Source: Phanerochaete sordida
Lineage: Eukaryota; Basidiomycota; Agaricomycetes; Polyporales; Phanerochaetaceae
Length of the DNA stretch: 32,756 nucleotides
Direction of reading: 5' to 3'
Assembly (NCBI GenBank): GCA_019973155.2
Contig: BPQB01000156.1
Coordinates: 1-32,756, forward strand
Below are positions 18,842 through 29,890 of this stretch, in pieces; position 1 is the stretch's first letter, and the number at the start of each line of letters is the position of its first letter. The position numbers and the translations under genes are program-made. The notes under the pieces are model-generated. The model made no database searches and was not told where the DNA came from. It saw nothing but the letters and a program-made list of their open reading frames with translations.

Positions 18842-20725
18842 ATGTCAATGGACGCTACTAGACGATCGTCCGTAGAAAAGACCCCGCCTGCAGCTAGCAC
18901 GCGCAAAGGCAGATCGGGCACGCTTGCGCCGATGACGAGTGAGAGTAGGATCTCGAACTACGCGTCTGCAAGGGAACATCTGCGCTCGTTTTCCTTAGTT
19001 CCAGACGAGAGCTTGAAGGAGCCGAACATCGCCGCTCTCGTGTCCGGCTTGAGACACCTGGCACCTCATGTCAAAGAAGCCAAAGTCCGAGATGGACTGC
19101 TTGCGCTCGCGTTCTACGGAGAACACATCGACATCAGCGAGAAGACCAACGTGCTCGCGGAGTGCGTTCGCGAGGAGCTTCTCCCGGTTTTGGAGGCTCT
19201 GAACGATGGCGTCGAGAAACTCAACATCGCCCAATAGGCGCTGACAGACACGGCGGGCGCGATGCAGGACGAAATTGCTACGCCTCGCGAGCACGACACA
19301 CGCACCACCGAGGTACTTTCACAGATGGAGGCGGTCGTAAAGCGCGTTGAAGACGTAACCATTACTCCGCCGCCTACTCTCCCGACGCACGCCGGGAACC
19401 CAGGCGCGCCGCTCACGTACGCGGACATGGCGAGGCTACTCCCTGGGACCGAAACCGTCATCGTGCGCACGCAAGCGAAGGAGCGTCAGATCCTAATCGA
19501 CGGATTTGACCGCAAGACTGAGACCGGCGAACCCCTCGGAGCCGACGCTCTCCTAGCCCGCGCCAACCAGGCGATCGAGTTTATGGGTCTGAAGAAGGAC
19601 GACGCACCTAACGGGGGCAAAGGACTGCGCTTCATCAGCGTGCAGAAGGGATGGCTAGTGTACGAAGTCGAAGATGCGGAAGCAGCGGCCTGGCTTCGCA
19701 AGCCAGGCGTCCGTGAGTGCTTCATGTCGCATTTTGGCGGAACGGAGTCTACTCTGATTAAAGATAGAACCTGCCTTGTGATAGTCGATGCGGTCTCGGT
19801 GCGCTTTGACATCGAACCCACGAACACGATCGCTATGCTCGCGGAGCGCAACGACCTCGAGCCTACGAAAATCAGACAGCTGAAGTGGGCCAAACGCCCA
19901 GAGCACCGACGCCATGGTCAGAGGGAGGACGCACTCCTCATCGCCTTCACGGAGCCGCGGGTGGCTAACCAAGTCATCCGCGAGGGCATTGTCATCCATG
20001 GCACTCGAGTCTGGGCCCGACGGTGGATTTCCGAGCCGAAGCGTTGCCTGAAGTGCCAGCGCTTTGGACACTTCGCAGCGGAATGCAGCCGCGAGACAAT
20101 TTGCGGCTGGTGCGGCGAAGGGCACCCCACGACGTCCTGCGAGCGCGACCGCGACGCCTCCCGTCATTACTGCAAGAACTGTAATGTCACGGACCATGGC
20201 GCCTGCTCCCGTGACTGTCCCTACTTCAACGAACTAAAGCGGCGCGCGATATCGCACCAGCCGGAGCTCAGCTGCAGATTCTTCCCTGTCATGGACGATC
20301 CGAAGACTTGGGAGAAGGTACAAGATGTCACGCCTCACTCGCCCTTCCCACACACACCCTTCAGCATGCTCCTTGCCACGCTGCTCGCGTCTCGCCCTTT
20401 CCAACACGGTCCCTTTGCTGGGCACGTCCCAGTTACTGGCCCGTCTGTCCCCCGCGACGATTTCCCGGAGCCGCCACGCGAAGCTACCTGGCACCACGTT
20501 CCCTATCGCTCCGGGCGTCGGCACTCACCGCAGCGCACTCAATCCCCGTCGCGCATCCACCAGGGAGGCCCCCGACAGACCACTCTGGACGCCTTTGCCG
20601 CAGTGGGAGGCGGCTTCCGAGGCGGTGACGGCTTCCGCGGTGGAGACGGCTTCTCTGCGCGAACACGCTATGGCTCTGGCGCCAACGCGGAACCTCTCGG
20701 CAGCACTTCCTACACCCGCTCGTGA
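18842..20725 (+). pseudogene. LINE ORF1 (gag-like, zinc knuckles), one internal stop
   Basis: One reading frame from ATG 18842 to the TGA at 20723-20725 (about 627 residues) is interrupted only by TAG at 19235-19237, after ...EKLNIAQ; the frame reopens directly with ALTDTAGAMQDEIATP. The product would bind the element's RNA and assemble it into a nucleoprotein particle. A central domain (about 190-390) is followed by three knuckles: CLKCQRFGHFAAEC (CX2CX4HX4C), CGWCGEGHPTTSC (CX2CX3HX4C) and CKNCNVTDHGACSRDC. The C-terminal 130 residues are Pro/Arg/Gly-rich, ending with FRGGDGFRGGDGF repeats. The stop could be a CAG or CAA mutation, or in principle a read-through site. The stop codon overlaps the ORF2 start as TGATG. 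Confidence 0.88.
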
Positions 20726-20727
20726 TG
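20723..20727 (+). promoter_or_regulatory. TGATG stop-start overlap of LINE ORFs
   Basis: ORF1 ends TGA and ORF2 begins ATG sharing one base. Such overlaps can couple translation of ORF2 to termination on ORF1 in eukaryotic LINEs; this is established for some LINE families but only inferred here. Confidence 0.6.
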
Positions 20728-23700
20728 AATGCGCCGCCGCAAAGCCTACGCGTTCATCAGCTGAATGTGAACAAATCGCTCACCGCACAACTTGCACTGC
20801 TTCCCTCGATCCTGCATCTACTGGCATCATCCTTATAGAAGAACCATATTTAGATCACGTTAATCGCTCTCGAGCATCGTCACATTGGACGGTTGTCTAC
20901 CCGAAGAAGCACCTCGACAGTGCTGATCGCACGCGGTCTATTATCCTCCTTAATAAGAATATCACTACTAATTTCTGGGATTCTCTAGACATCGACTCAC
21001 CGGACTTGACGGGCATCCGCCTTCGAACGCCGCTGGGTCCACTATACATCTTCAACATCTACAACGACCAGGAGCACGACCGCACAATCCACACCTGGCT
21101 CTCGACCCTGGCACGGCTGAGAGCACAAGCACAGCGCGCTGGCGAGCCAGAAGGGGCAACACCTCTGATCCTCTGGGCCGGCGACTTCAACCGTCATCAC
21201 GTTTTCTGGGAATGCGCGCACAACCCGCCCCTCATCACCGCAGCGTATCTCGACAGGGCTCAGCCGCTGATAGATGCGCTGTCTTCTCACGACTTATACC
21301 AAGTATTACCCAAGGACGTACCGACGCTGCGAGCGAACGGAACGGGGAATTTGACACGGCCAGACAATGTTTTTGCATCGAGTGATCTCGCTAATCTACT
21401 GCTATCGTGCCAGGTCATTCCGGAGGACCAGCCTCCGTGCACCGACCACTTCCCAATCCGCGCAACATTCGACCTGCAGTGCGCACCAACCAGCGACGAG
21501 CATGCTGGAACTGGCGACAGATCGAACCTGGTACGTTTCGAGACTCTCTAGAGCAGAAAATACTGGCAAAATCCCTATGATCAGAGCCCATCCGCACTCG
21601 CGACGACCTCGATCTCGAACTCAAGAAGCTCACTGAGGCGCTCTGTGAGGCCCGTGACGAAACGGTTCCCAAGCGCATGAAGGCCCCGTTCATGAAGCGA
21701 TGGTGGAACAAGGAGCTCGAGCTGGCACGAAGACAGCTCCGCCGCCTCGGGAAGCAGTCATACAACTGGCGACACAACCGCGACCACCCAAGCCACGCCG
21801 ACTACCGACGTCAGCGCAACAAATATGGCGAACTCATCTCGCGCACCAAACGAGAGCACTGGGAGGCGTTTCTAGAAGATGTTGACGAGGACAATGTCTG
21901 GAACTTTTCACGCTACGTCGCAGGAGGCTCCTCAGATGGTTCGACTGATCGGGTTACGCAACTCCAAATGACCCAGGAGGACGGGAGCTCTAGGCTCACT
22001 CAGAACAATGACGAGAAAAGCCACGCACTACATCGCACGTTCTTCCCTCCCGCTTGCGAGCAGCGCGATTGGGAAGCACTAGCTGAGTACCCAGACGCTG
22101 CATTCGATGTCGCCGCGATCACTGAAAGCTTCGTAGCAGAAATACTTGCTGGACTCAAGAAATTCAAAGCGCCGGCGAAGATGGCATCCCAAACGAAGCG
22201 CTGATTTGGGGGGCAGACCTCCTGGCACCGCACCTGACACGCATATACCAAGCGTCGCTTGCGCTTGCGTACTATCCGGACGCATGAAAACTGCTCCTCA
22301 CGATCGTCCTGCGCAAACCCGGCCGTCCGGACTACTCCCTCTGCAAGTCGTTCCGCCCAATCGCTCTCATCAACAACATTGCAAAGGGTCTTGCAACATG
22401 CGTCACGAAGATCCTAGTCACGCACGCCGAACGCCTTGGACTCCTCTCTCGCCAGCACTTCCTTGGCCGCCCAGGCCGCACTACCTCGGATTCTCTTCAC
22501 TACCTCACAACCACGATCAAGAACGCATGGCGACGCGGGCAGGTTGTGTCCATTCTCTTCCTTGACGTGCAGGCCGCCTTCCCCAGCGTTGAGCCTGAAC
22601 GCCTTTTCCACGTCCTTCGACTTCGCGGTGTCCCGAGTGCAATCGTTCACTGGCTACAGAGCAAAATGAGCGGCCGGAGAACCAAGCTCCTCTTCGACGA
22701 TTTTGAATCGGCTCCATTCGACACTTTCACGGGTCTGGATCAAGGATGTCCGCTCTCCGTTATCCTGTATCAGTTCTACAACTCTCCGCTCCTCGATAGC
22801 GCAGACGCGAAGCTTGGCGAGCTGATTACAGGAAATATCGACGACGTTGCAGTGCTGGCTACTGGAGATATCTTCGGCGACACACATGCCAAGCTACGCG
22901 CATTTATGACGCGCCCAGACAGTGCCTTTGTTTGGTCCCAGCTACACACCTCGGAATTTTCGGTTGAAAAGTTCGGCCTGCTGGACTGCGCTCGGAGCCT
23001 CAAGGACCTTGGCCCCTCGCTTGACCTCGGCCAGGGCAGCGCACCGATATCAGTAGCTAAGTCATACAAGTTTCTAGGTGTACTCGTTGACCACAAGTTG
23101 TTCTGGAAGGAGCAGACCAACCGAGCCTTGAACAAAGGGCTGCAATGGGTCACACTCTTTCGACGAATGGCGGGAGGATGCTCAGGCGTCGGATTCAAGC
23201 AGCTCCGCCAGCTCTACCTTTCCAAGGCCGTGCCGGCCATGCTTTACGCTGCCGACGTGTTCCTGGTCCCAATCCACAGTATCGAAGGCAAGACGCACCG
23301 GCAAGGCTCCGTGAGCAGCATCGACCGCCTGGCGCGAGTTCACAAGCAAGCGGCGACCATGATGCTTGGCGCATACCGCAACACAGCGACCGACATATGC
23401 CTCGCTCACGCGGACCTCCTTCCTTTCCCGCTTCTAGTCGAGAAGCACTGCCATCGAGCTCTCGTTCGTCTCTGTGCCCAGCCTTCATCACATCCCCTCT
23501 ACCCACTCATACTCCGGGCCGTTCGGCGTCCCGTCAAGCGGCACCGCTCCACACTCCACCAGCTCCTATACCTGTTCCATCTTGACCCACAGACAGTCGA
23601 AACCGTGCGCCCTGCGCGCGTCCCGCCCGAGTGGACGTCTGGGATGGCGCTCGAGATTGCTGAATCAAAAGAAGCGGCCGCTGCAGCAGATGCAACATGG

Positions 23701-24719
23701 GAGGTCCTTGGTGGCGTCCGAGTTTATTCGGATGGCTCCGATTTCCGAAACGGAGTGGGTGCAGCCGCCGTTCTGTTCCGTGGCCGAGCGCCATCCACAA
23801 AGTCCCTCCGTACCCACCTTGGAACGTCTGCCCAGCACACTGTATACGAATCGGAACTAGCTGGGATTCTATTAGGACTACACATGATCCGCAAGGAGCC
23901 TGGCTTGGTGAGTAAAGCTTCGATTGCGCTTGATAATAAAGCTGCCGTCATCGCTCTTAGATCACGCCGCTCCACTCCTGGGCACCATCTCCTCGATGCA
24001 GTGCACGAACTCGAACAGGCGGTGAAGACCCGCCACCCCGGTATCAAGATAACTATTCGATGGGTCCCTGGACACCTAGGTGTCGACGGAAACGAGCTTG
24101 CGGACGAAGAGGCGAAGAAGGCGGCCCAGAACGACTCATCTCCCCCGCAGTCGCTACCAGCGTACCTCCGAAGCTCCTCTCTACCCACCAGCGTATCAAA
24201 TTACGCCAGCTTCACGCTGCAGACATCGCAAAACGCGCCGCCCAGCAGTGGCGCGAGTCAAAGCGGCACGAACGCACCAAGATCTTCGACACCACTCCCA
24301 AGCTCTGCCACTTCGGACGGTACATCGAGAAGCTCCCCCGGCGACACGCATCGCTCATCTTTCAACTTCGATCCGGTCGATCTCCCCTTCGGCACTCTCT
24401 GCACAAGACCGGCGGCGCAGATTCGCCGCTATGCCCCATGTGCGAGGAAGAAGACGAGACCGTCATACACTACTTCTTCAAGTGTCCAGCCTATGCCCGC
24501 GCCCGCGCCGCCCTATACTACGACTGCGGTCCTCTCGCAAGCTCACTAGGAGCCTTGCTCAATAACCCGCGCCTACAAAGCGCAGTATTTGCCTACATCC
24601 ACTCGACCGGACGTTTCACACAACGGCTGGGTATACTCAAGTACGCGAAGCGAGCGAACAAGAAACCGAGCAAACCCGCGAAGCGTCCGCGCACGCGTCG
24701 GGAACATCGGGCGGCGTAG
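20725..24719 (+). pseudogene. LINE ORF2: endonuclease, RT, RNase H, zinc knuckle
   Basis: The start ATG 20725-20727 shares its A with the ORF1 stop. MNAPPQSLRVHQLNVNKS opens the APE-like endonuclease; after a frameshift near 20800 it continues IILIEEPYLD...GDFNRHHVFWE...TDHFPI. Another shift near 21490 precedes the linker, then TGA at 21578-21580. The RT begins with MKRWWNKELELARRQ and shifts again near 22185 (KFKAP to GIPNEALIW), with a TGA at 22285-22287 where tryptophan is expected. The palm motifs are FLDVQAAFPSV, GLDQGCPLS and GNIDDVAVL (22831 onward). RNase H (about 23715-24110) shows YSDGS, ESELAGI, LDNKAAV and GHLGVDGNELAD. A last frameshift near 24150-24200 leads to the C-terminal knuckle CPMCEEEDETVIHYFFKC (24432-24485). 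The copy is inactive in this form. Confidence 0.9.
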
Positions 24720-25219
24720 CCCTAAGGGACGTCCTTCTATCGCTCTCGAGCACGGCTGACTTGCGCTGTTGCAGCACGGCATTGTCTACACGCGACTGGC
24801 GCAATTTTCTCGACTTCTCACAGGTTCCTTCTCCACTTCTGGGCATGTACTTCGGAATCACCGCGGCTGTGGCGGTTCCTTATCATGCAGTCGAGGTTGG
24901 GGGAGTTCTGACGCGAAGCAGAGAACTGCTGAGCGTACTCCTGCACGGCAAGAGGCCACGGGGCACAGGTGAACACGTCCAGCGAAGCGTGCAGGTTTGT
25001 AACCCAACCTCTAGCGTTCAATCGCCAGACTGCTAGGGAGCATTCGGTGCCACATTGACCGCTTTTTCTTCCCACAGTACCTTACCAATTCACCGCATGA
25101 TCCCGCTTGCGGGGGAGGTGTTGTTGCTGCTTTCCTCACCCGACCTGTTGCACATATCAACTGTAGTATTTCGGTGTCTTACGTCTACCATAGGGCACTG
25201 CCCTCACGGACGTAAATGG

Positions 25220-25222
<3 letters not shown>
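24720..25222 (+). other. LINE 3' untranslated region
   Basis: About 500 bp between the ORF2 stop and the poly(A) run. Frames within it are short. By analogy this is where the element's reverse transcriptase recognises its own RNA, but no particular structure was identified. Confidence 0.7.

Positions 25223-25252
<30 letters not shown>
25223..25252 (+). other. Poly(A) tail of the LINE
   Basis: Thirty consecutive A residues followed by CA and the 12-bp target duplication. The purity of the tract suggests a young insertion, because such tracts usually decay quickly. Confidence 0.9.
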
Positions 25253-25253
<1 letters not shown>

Positions 25254-25254
25254 A

Positions 25255-25266
25255 ATGTGCTCTTGT
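25255..25266 (+). repeat. LINE target-site duplication, 3' copy
   Basis: ATGTGCTCTTGT, an exact match to 18690-18701. Confidence 0.9.
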
Positions 25267-25529
25267 CCTGCCATGTATACCCTCGTTCCGGTGGAGACTT
25301 CTCCGTTTGTGCATGCTCGAGGTGCTAGATAGCATGCTTCCAGTTGCTTGGCTCACAGCATTCCAGTACGACCCGATGATGTTTTAGCACGTACGCGGGC
25401 TGTTGACCTCTTAATTCTCGTCTTCTCGAGAAACTTCGGTCATGAACAACTGATTTACAGCATGTCGTCCTTCTTCTTGGTCGTAAACCCGCGTGTGATA
25501 GTCTATACCAGAAGGACTGCGACGATAAC

Positions 25530-25775
25530 GTCAGAATTTGTGATCGTTCCTTGTCCGAGCTCGCGCTCACGGCGCTCGTGCGGTATCTATTTACGCTTAT
25601 TTGTCTATCTTAGCACCATCGTATTGTACCTGGAGATCCGTCGTTAGGTCCCGAGTCATGTCGTCGAGTACATAGACTCACCGAATCGAACGTGAACGCC
25701 TCGCGCGTTTGCTCCTTGACCGCCATCCCCCGTCCGCGCGACCCCGCTTTTCAACAAATAATCATCCAGAGACTG
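25530..25775 (+). repeat. Dispersed repeat family, copy 2
   Basis: Direct-orientation partner of 10073-10330, sharing CTCGCGCTCACGGCGCTCGT (25561-25580), ATCTTAG, CCTGGAGATC, ATGTCG (25658) and CCCCGCTTTTCAACA. Here the short frame after ATGTCG is closed by a stop after four codons. Similarity fades at about 25775. Confidence 0.55.
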
Positions 25776-27400
25776 CGGTATGAGCCTATGAGGAGTAAGT
25801 CCCTGTCCTGGAAAGATCCCTCCTCCAGCGTCGCATTCAGCTATGAAGCATCGGCCGCAGAGCGCGCCCGTGTAGTCCTTTCCGCACAGCACGCGGATCA
25901 CAGCGACGTCGCCCAGCACGAACTGCGCGGTTACGGCGGCCTGCTCATCTGTAGGTGCAATCTTGAGGATGCGCTCCCGAGCAGGCCGTGCGCGTGCTCG
26001 ACGCGCGCGACGAAGGCAGTGGCTCCCCGCTGTCTCACGTCGTCGCGTGCGCGTCGGCTCGGAGCCCGTGCACCTAAAGCAGCGGCGGTCCGGGTGACGG
26101 TAGCACAACCTCTCGTGCGCGACCACCTCGCGTCCGCACAGCCGCCGCCGTCCTCTTGCGCGGGTCCACAACGTCTGACGCGCGCGCGGCGACCGCGACA
26201 CCTCGTAAGACAAGGCCGCGCACACGACGACGGCAGCAGCGCGTCCTTCTCATGCACGCAACCGCCACTGTCCCGTGCGCGTCGCCACCGTCGCCTCGTG
26301 TGCGGGGGCGACCGCGACGCTTCGCAGGACGAAGGTAGCGACGATGTCGCGATGGAACGCGTTGGCCACCACCTCCTTTGTCCGGAGCATCGCGCGCACA
26401 CGCGAGCGCACTCCTCTGCATGACCATCCAGTCGAATCCGCCCCGAATCCGCTCCGAACCCGCCCCGAACCTGACCAGTCGCCCCGAACCCCCGCCCCGA
26501 ATCGGCTGCCCCGAACCGGCCGGCCAGCACCCTCCGCCTTCGCTGCTTTGGGCCTACCCGCTTTCGGTCACGACGAAAGGAGCAGATCAGGGAAGCATCG
26601 TCTGTTTTGGGACTACCCGCCGCCCCTTTCGGGGTATGGGACGGGATGGGATGGGACGGGATGGGACGGGATGAGGACGAGGGGGGATCTTTCCAACTCC
26701 CGGACGTCCTCGCTACGCCGATCGATTGAAAGTGTCATCTTTGATTTCGATACAATCGTCCAACGAGATTACTCTTATATTATGCACATCGACTGAAAAT
26801 ACCATTTCTACTAGCTGCTACCAGTGCTTACGCACGGGTTTGGACTAGCCGTGTAGAAACACCATCGAGGGCTAGGCCGAGACCAAGGGAAAGCCGCGTC
26901 AATGTCATCTGATTATACAGAGTACGACATTGAGCCGTCGAGCGAGTATCATATAAACCTCCCCAGGAGGGTCCGTTAACACTACCGTCCTTGCGCATAT
27001 ATCGAACCTCAGTGTACGCTACATCGTCCTACCACCCACGGGGGCAGGGCGAGAGCCCCGGGAAGCACTGCCTGTACATGAAATGCAATGTGAAGCAGTG
27101 TCTGTCGGAGCGAGTCTTGACTGTTCGACTGTGACTGACCTGGGAATCGGCAAAATACCCTACTATCAGAGGGCATCACTCGGTCGTAGAGATGCACGCG
27201 GACGGGCATACAGACCCCGTCACTGAACGCATCAGCAATTTGTATACGGAGTGGGTTTCCGTCTGGGTGGCCGGGGCCTCAGCCATGCAGCTTTGAGCTT
27301 GCGTTCGGAGGCGGAGGCGCGGTCAATGAGCGCTCGTGTTGGACTCCGAAACCTTCGTGAATGGCTGCTGCACGCAGCGTACTCAAAACAAGGCTTGCCG
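25776..27400. other. GC-rich region without a supported gene; G-rich repeat
   Basis: 25950-26340 is rich in CGCGCG and CGAC, producing long frames on both strands (for example 25692-26423 plus and 25931-26530 minus) that are Arg/Ala-rich and probably spurious. One minus-strand stretch (about 25780-25970: DEQAAVTAQFVLGDVAVIRV, then LCGKDYTGALCGRCF) has better composition and might be an exon, but I do not recognise it. 26434-26520 is a CCCCGAA(T/C)C repeat. 26635-26675 is built of GGGAC / GGGAT units and could form a G-quadruplex. 26800-27400 shows no recognisable feature. Confidence 0.4.
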
Positions 27401-29517
27401 CTTATTCTACGTCGGAATCAGACTCGAGGTCCTCTGTAGCAATAAAATGAGTCTGTGAAACGTCCTCGGGCTCGTCCTCTGCTTCACTGGACCTGTCCAT
27501 CTGCGGTGTCCGGAGCGTTTGAGTCAGCAGGATGGCGCGCGAGATATGCCTCGACTAGAGAGAGCAGAGCTTCTTGCTTTGCTCGCTTATTTTTGAGATG
27601 CGACTTCTTGGGAATCGACGAGTCTTCTCGAAGGGCGCGGTGTGCATCAAGTTGCTCATCGAGGAGGGAGACCTTGAGCTGCAGGATATGGGCGTTGTCA
27701 AGGATGAGCACAACACCGGCAAGCTTCTGCGCCCGCTGTGCTGCCTTCTCCGCCTTGGCGCGCTCCTTGGCCCTTTTCTGCTCGACTGCTGCTATTTCCG
27801 CTTGTGCCAAATCAAGCTTGCGTGCTTGCTCGGGCTTGCTGCTGTCCCGGACCCGAGCCTCAGCGCGCAAAAACTTCTGATTGGCCTCGTCTGACAGCTT
27901 CGCGTCGATGAAGTCCTGTGTGTTGTTCCGTTCGTAGGTGAGCTGCGCGTTGAAATGCTGCTCGGAGAGACTTGGGCGCGCATGCATGACGCGGCGGAAG
28001 GTGCCTAGAATACCCTCGAATGCATCATTGCAGGGCTGCATCCACGCGCGATAGCGTTCCTGCGCTGTTGAGGTGTCAATTGTGCCGCCAGGCGCAAACT
28101 CGCCGCTAAAGCGGATCCAAACAGCGAGCGCGCCGTTCAAGAAGGCGACCAGGAGCGCCTCGAGATGGGGAAGGTTCGGGGACAATGTGTATATAGCCGT
28201 GATGGCGTTTGGATGCCGCCAGGGTTTGCCGTCGAATGTGACTAGGGAAGGGTCGGATTGGGGTGACAGAACGAGGGAAGGGTCGTCGATGAGGCGTTGG
28301 ATATGCTGCTGTACCTCCTTGTGTAGCTCGCCAAGCTTGAGGACGTTGAGATCCTCAGAGCCAGGACCTCGAACCTTACTTGCGTAGGGATAAGATACGG
28401 CCTCTCCATAGAATGCGAGAACCGCCATCTCCGAGAGTGTAGCAGGGTCGTGCAGACCACGATAGACATTCCCTTCAAGGTTATTGAAGTCGCGCGACTC
28501 CTTCTTGTCTCGAATGAACTCGAGGTACTGACGATAGGTTGCAAGGTGCGTTAGGAGCTCCGCACTTGCAAGGCAGTACGTCTGATACCGGGTGTTACTG
28601 GTGTCAGGGAAGGTTATCGAGCGGCCAGTGAGGTGCAGAAAGTGATATAGATATGCGTCATGTTGTCCCTTCTTGCCATCTTTATGGTTGAAGATGGCAC
28701 CCGCAAGGCTTGCGCCCCTCACTGCGCCGCCGGTCGAGACATTAGCTGCCCGACGCTCCGCAGCGCTTGCCTCTTTCCTGGACGAATCAGCGAGCTCGAC
28801 GACCGCGCGGTTGTCGCGGTTTGGAAGCAGAATAGGGCCGGGCCCTTCCAGCTCCTTCCACCTCTCCGACATCGCTGCAACACCGCCCTTGACGGAGTTG
28901 AGTTCCTTGTGCATGCAGCAGCCCGCCCTGAAGAACAGATCTAGCTGACGCTTCGACTCATCAGATAGCTTCTCGTACGCCTCCGCGCCAAGAGTCATAG
29001 TCAAGCCACGAATCATGTCGACGTCATGTGCTTTCCGCTCCTCCGTGGATAGTGCGCTCCACGCTGCGAGCCCACCAACACGCTCGATTGTTGAGGCAAC
29101 TGCGCGGTCGAGCAGAGCTTGCACTTCGGGTGTTGGGTTCTTCAGCTGAACAGAGCCGAGTTCTTCGAGCGTGACTTCCTTCTTCAGTGCCTTGTAGAGC
29201 TTCTTTAGCTTCCGCTGATCTTCGGCGTGGTCGGTATGCATGCCAAGGGTCTTTCGCACGCAGTCCGAGTCAGAGAGAATAAGATTCTCTTGAGACGCTA
29301 CAGGTGACCGCGTGAACACGTCGCCAATGGTTACTGCTTCTGCCAGCCAGCAAGCTGTGTGTGCGACTTGTGGTCGACTGAAGAGTGTACGCCGAGAAGT
29401 CTATTCTGAATGCGGATGGTGCTAGTTGGATCCATGTAGGAGTTGGGGGCACGGGTGTTCGCAAAACGGGACTCCTTGGTGACGTTACGGTGCGCGCGTA
29501 GTTCCATCTTCACTGAT

Positions 29518-29522
29518 AGTGA
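29518..29522 (+). repeat. Solo LTR target duplication, left
   Basis: AGTGA, identical to 29886-29890. A 5-bp duplication is usual for LTR retrotransposon integrases. Confidence 0.8.
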
Positions 29523-29885
29523 TGTCGAAGTTCCTTGGCGTTCGACGTCATGCGCGAGCCGTCGCGCAGGGCGCGACGCACCGGCGCGCGAGCGCCTCGC
29601 GCACCACGCTGCGCGAACGCCACAACGGAGGCAGATCTTATCTTAGTACGGTTCCTTCGTTCCTAGTTGAAATTACTCACTCTCTTTTCGTTCTTCCGCG
29701 TATCACATTCGTTCACGGACTCCCGCACGGTCCGGTATCTAGGTAGCTTAGTTACCGCCGTTCCTCGCTCCCTAAGTACTCGCCGTTTCGCCTCGGGCAC
29801 GCTCAGAGACTTCCCTTTACTTTGAGCGTGCGTATACCCTTCGTCTATGGACTCCGTGTACTGACTGCGAGGACGTTCTCTGTTA
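29523..29885 (+). mobile_element. Solo LTR inserted in the transposase-like gene
   Basis: A 363-bp copy of the repeat at 128-646, starting TGTCGAAG and ending CTCTGTTA, flanked by AGTGA on each side. It lacks about 156 bp present in the other copy. No internal retrotransposon sequence accompanies it, so it is a solo LTR, presumably left after recombination between two LTRs. In the interrupted gene it lies 8 bases downstream of an intron acceptor on the minus strand. Removing it with one AGTGA restores an exon start reading DITISEDGTT. Confidence 0.8.
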
Positions 29886-29890
29886 AGTGA
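29886..29890 (+). repeat. Solo LTR target duplication, right
   Basis: AGTGA, identical to 29518-29522. Confidence 0.8.

Larger units (their letters stand above)
18702..25254 (+). mobile_element. Full-length Tad1/I-like LINE retrotransposon
   Basis: A 6553-bp non-LTR retrotransposon bounded by a perfect 12-bp duplication and ending in 30 A residues (25223-25252). The order is: a 5' leader of 140 bp starting GGGGG, ORF1 with three zinc knuckles, ORF2 with endonuclease, reverse transcriptase, RNase H and a C-terminal CCHC knuckle, then about 500 bp of 3' untranslated sequence. The combination of gag knuckles, RNase H after RT, and a GxIDDVAV catalytic motif fits the Tad1/I group found in fungi. 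Both ORFs carry stops or frameshifts, so this copy could not make its proteins. It inserted into element B. Confidence 0.92.

Noticed and set aside
19486..20197. Minus-strand frames of 135-180 codons inside LINE ORF1
   Set aside because: Antisense to zinc-knuckle coding sequence; no independent features.
25692..26423. A 243-codon plus-strand frame and overlapping minus-strand frames
   Set aside because: Arg/Ala-rich composition from CG-rich DNA, with frames open on both strands and no motifs.
27455..27894. Plus-strand frames opposite the transposase-like gene
   Set aside because: They are antisense to a well-supported coding block with conserved-looking motifs.
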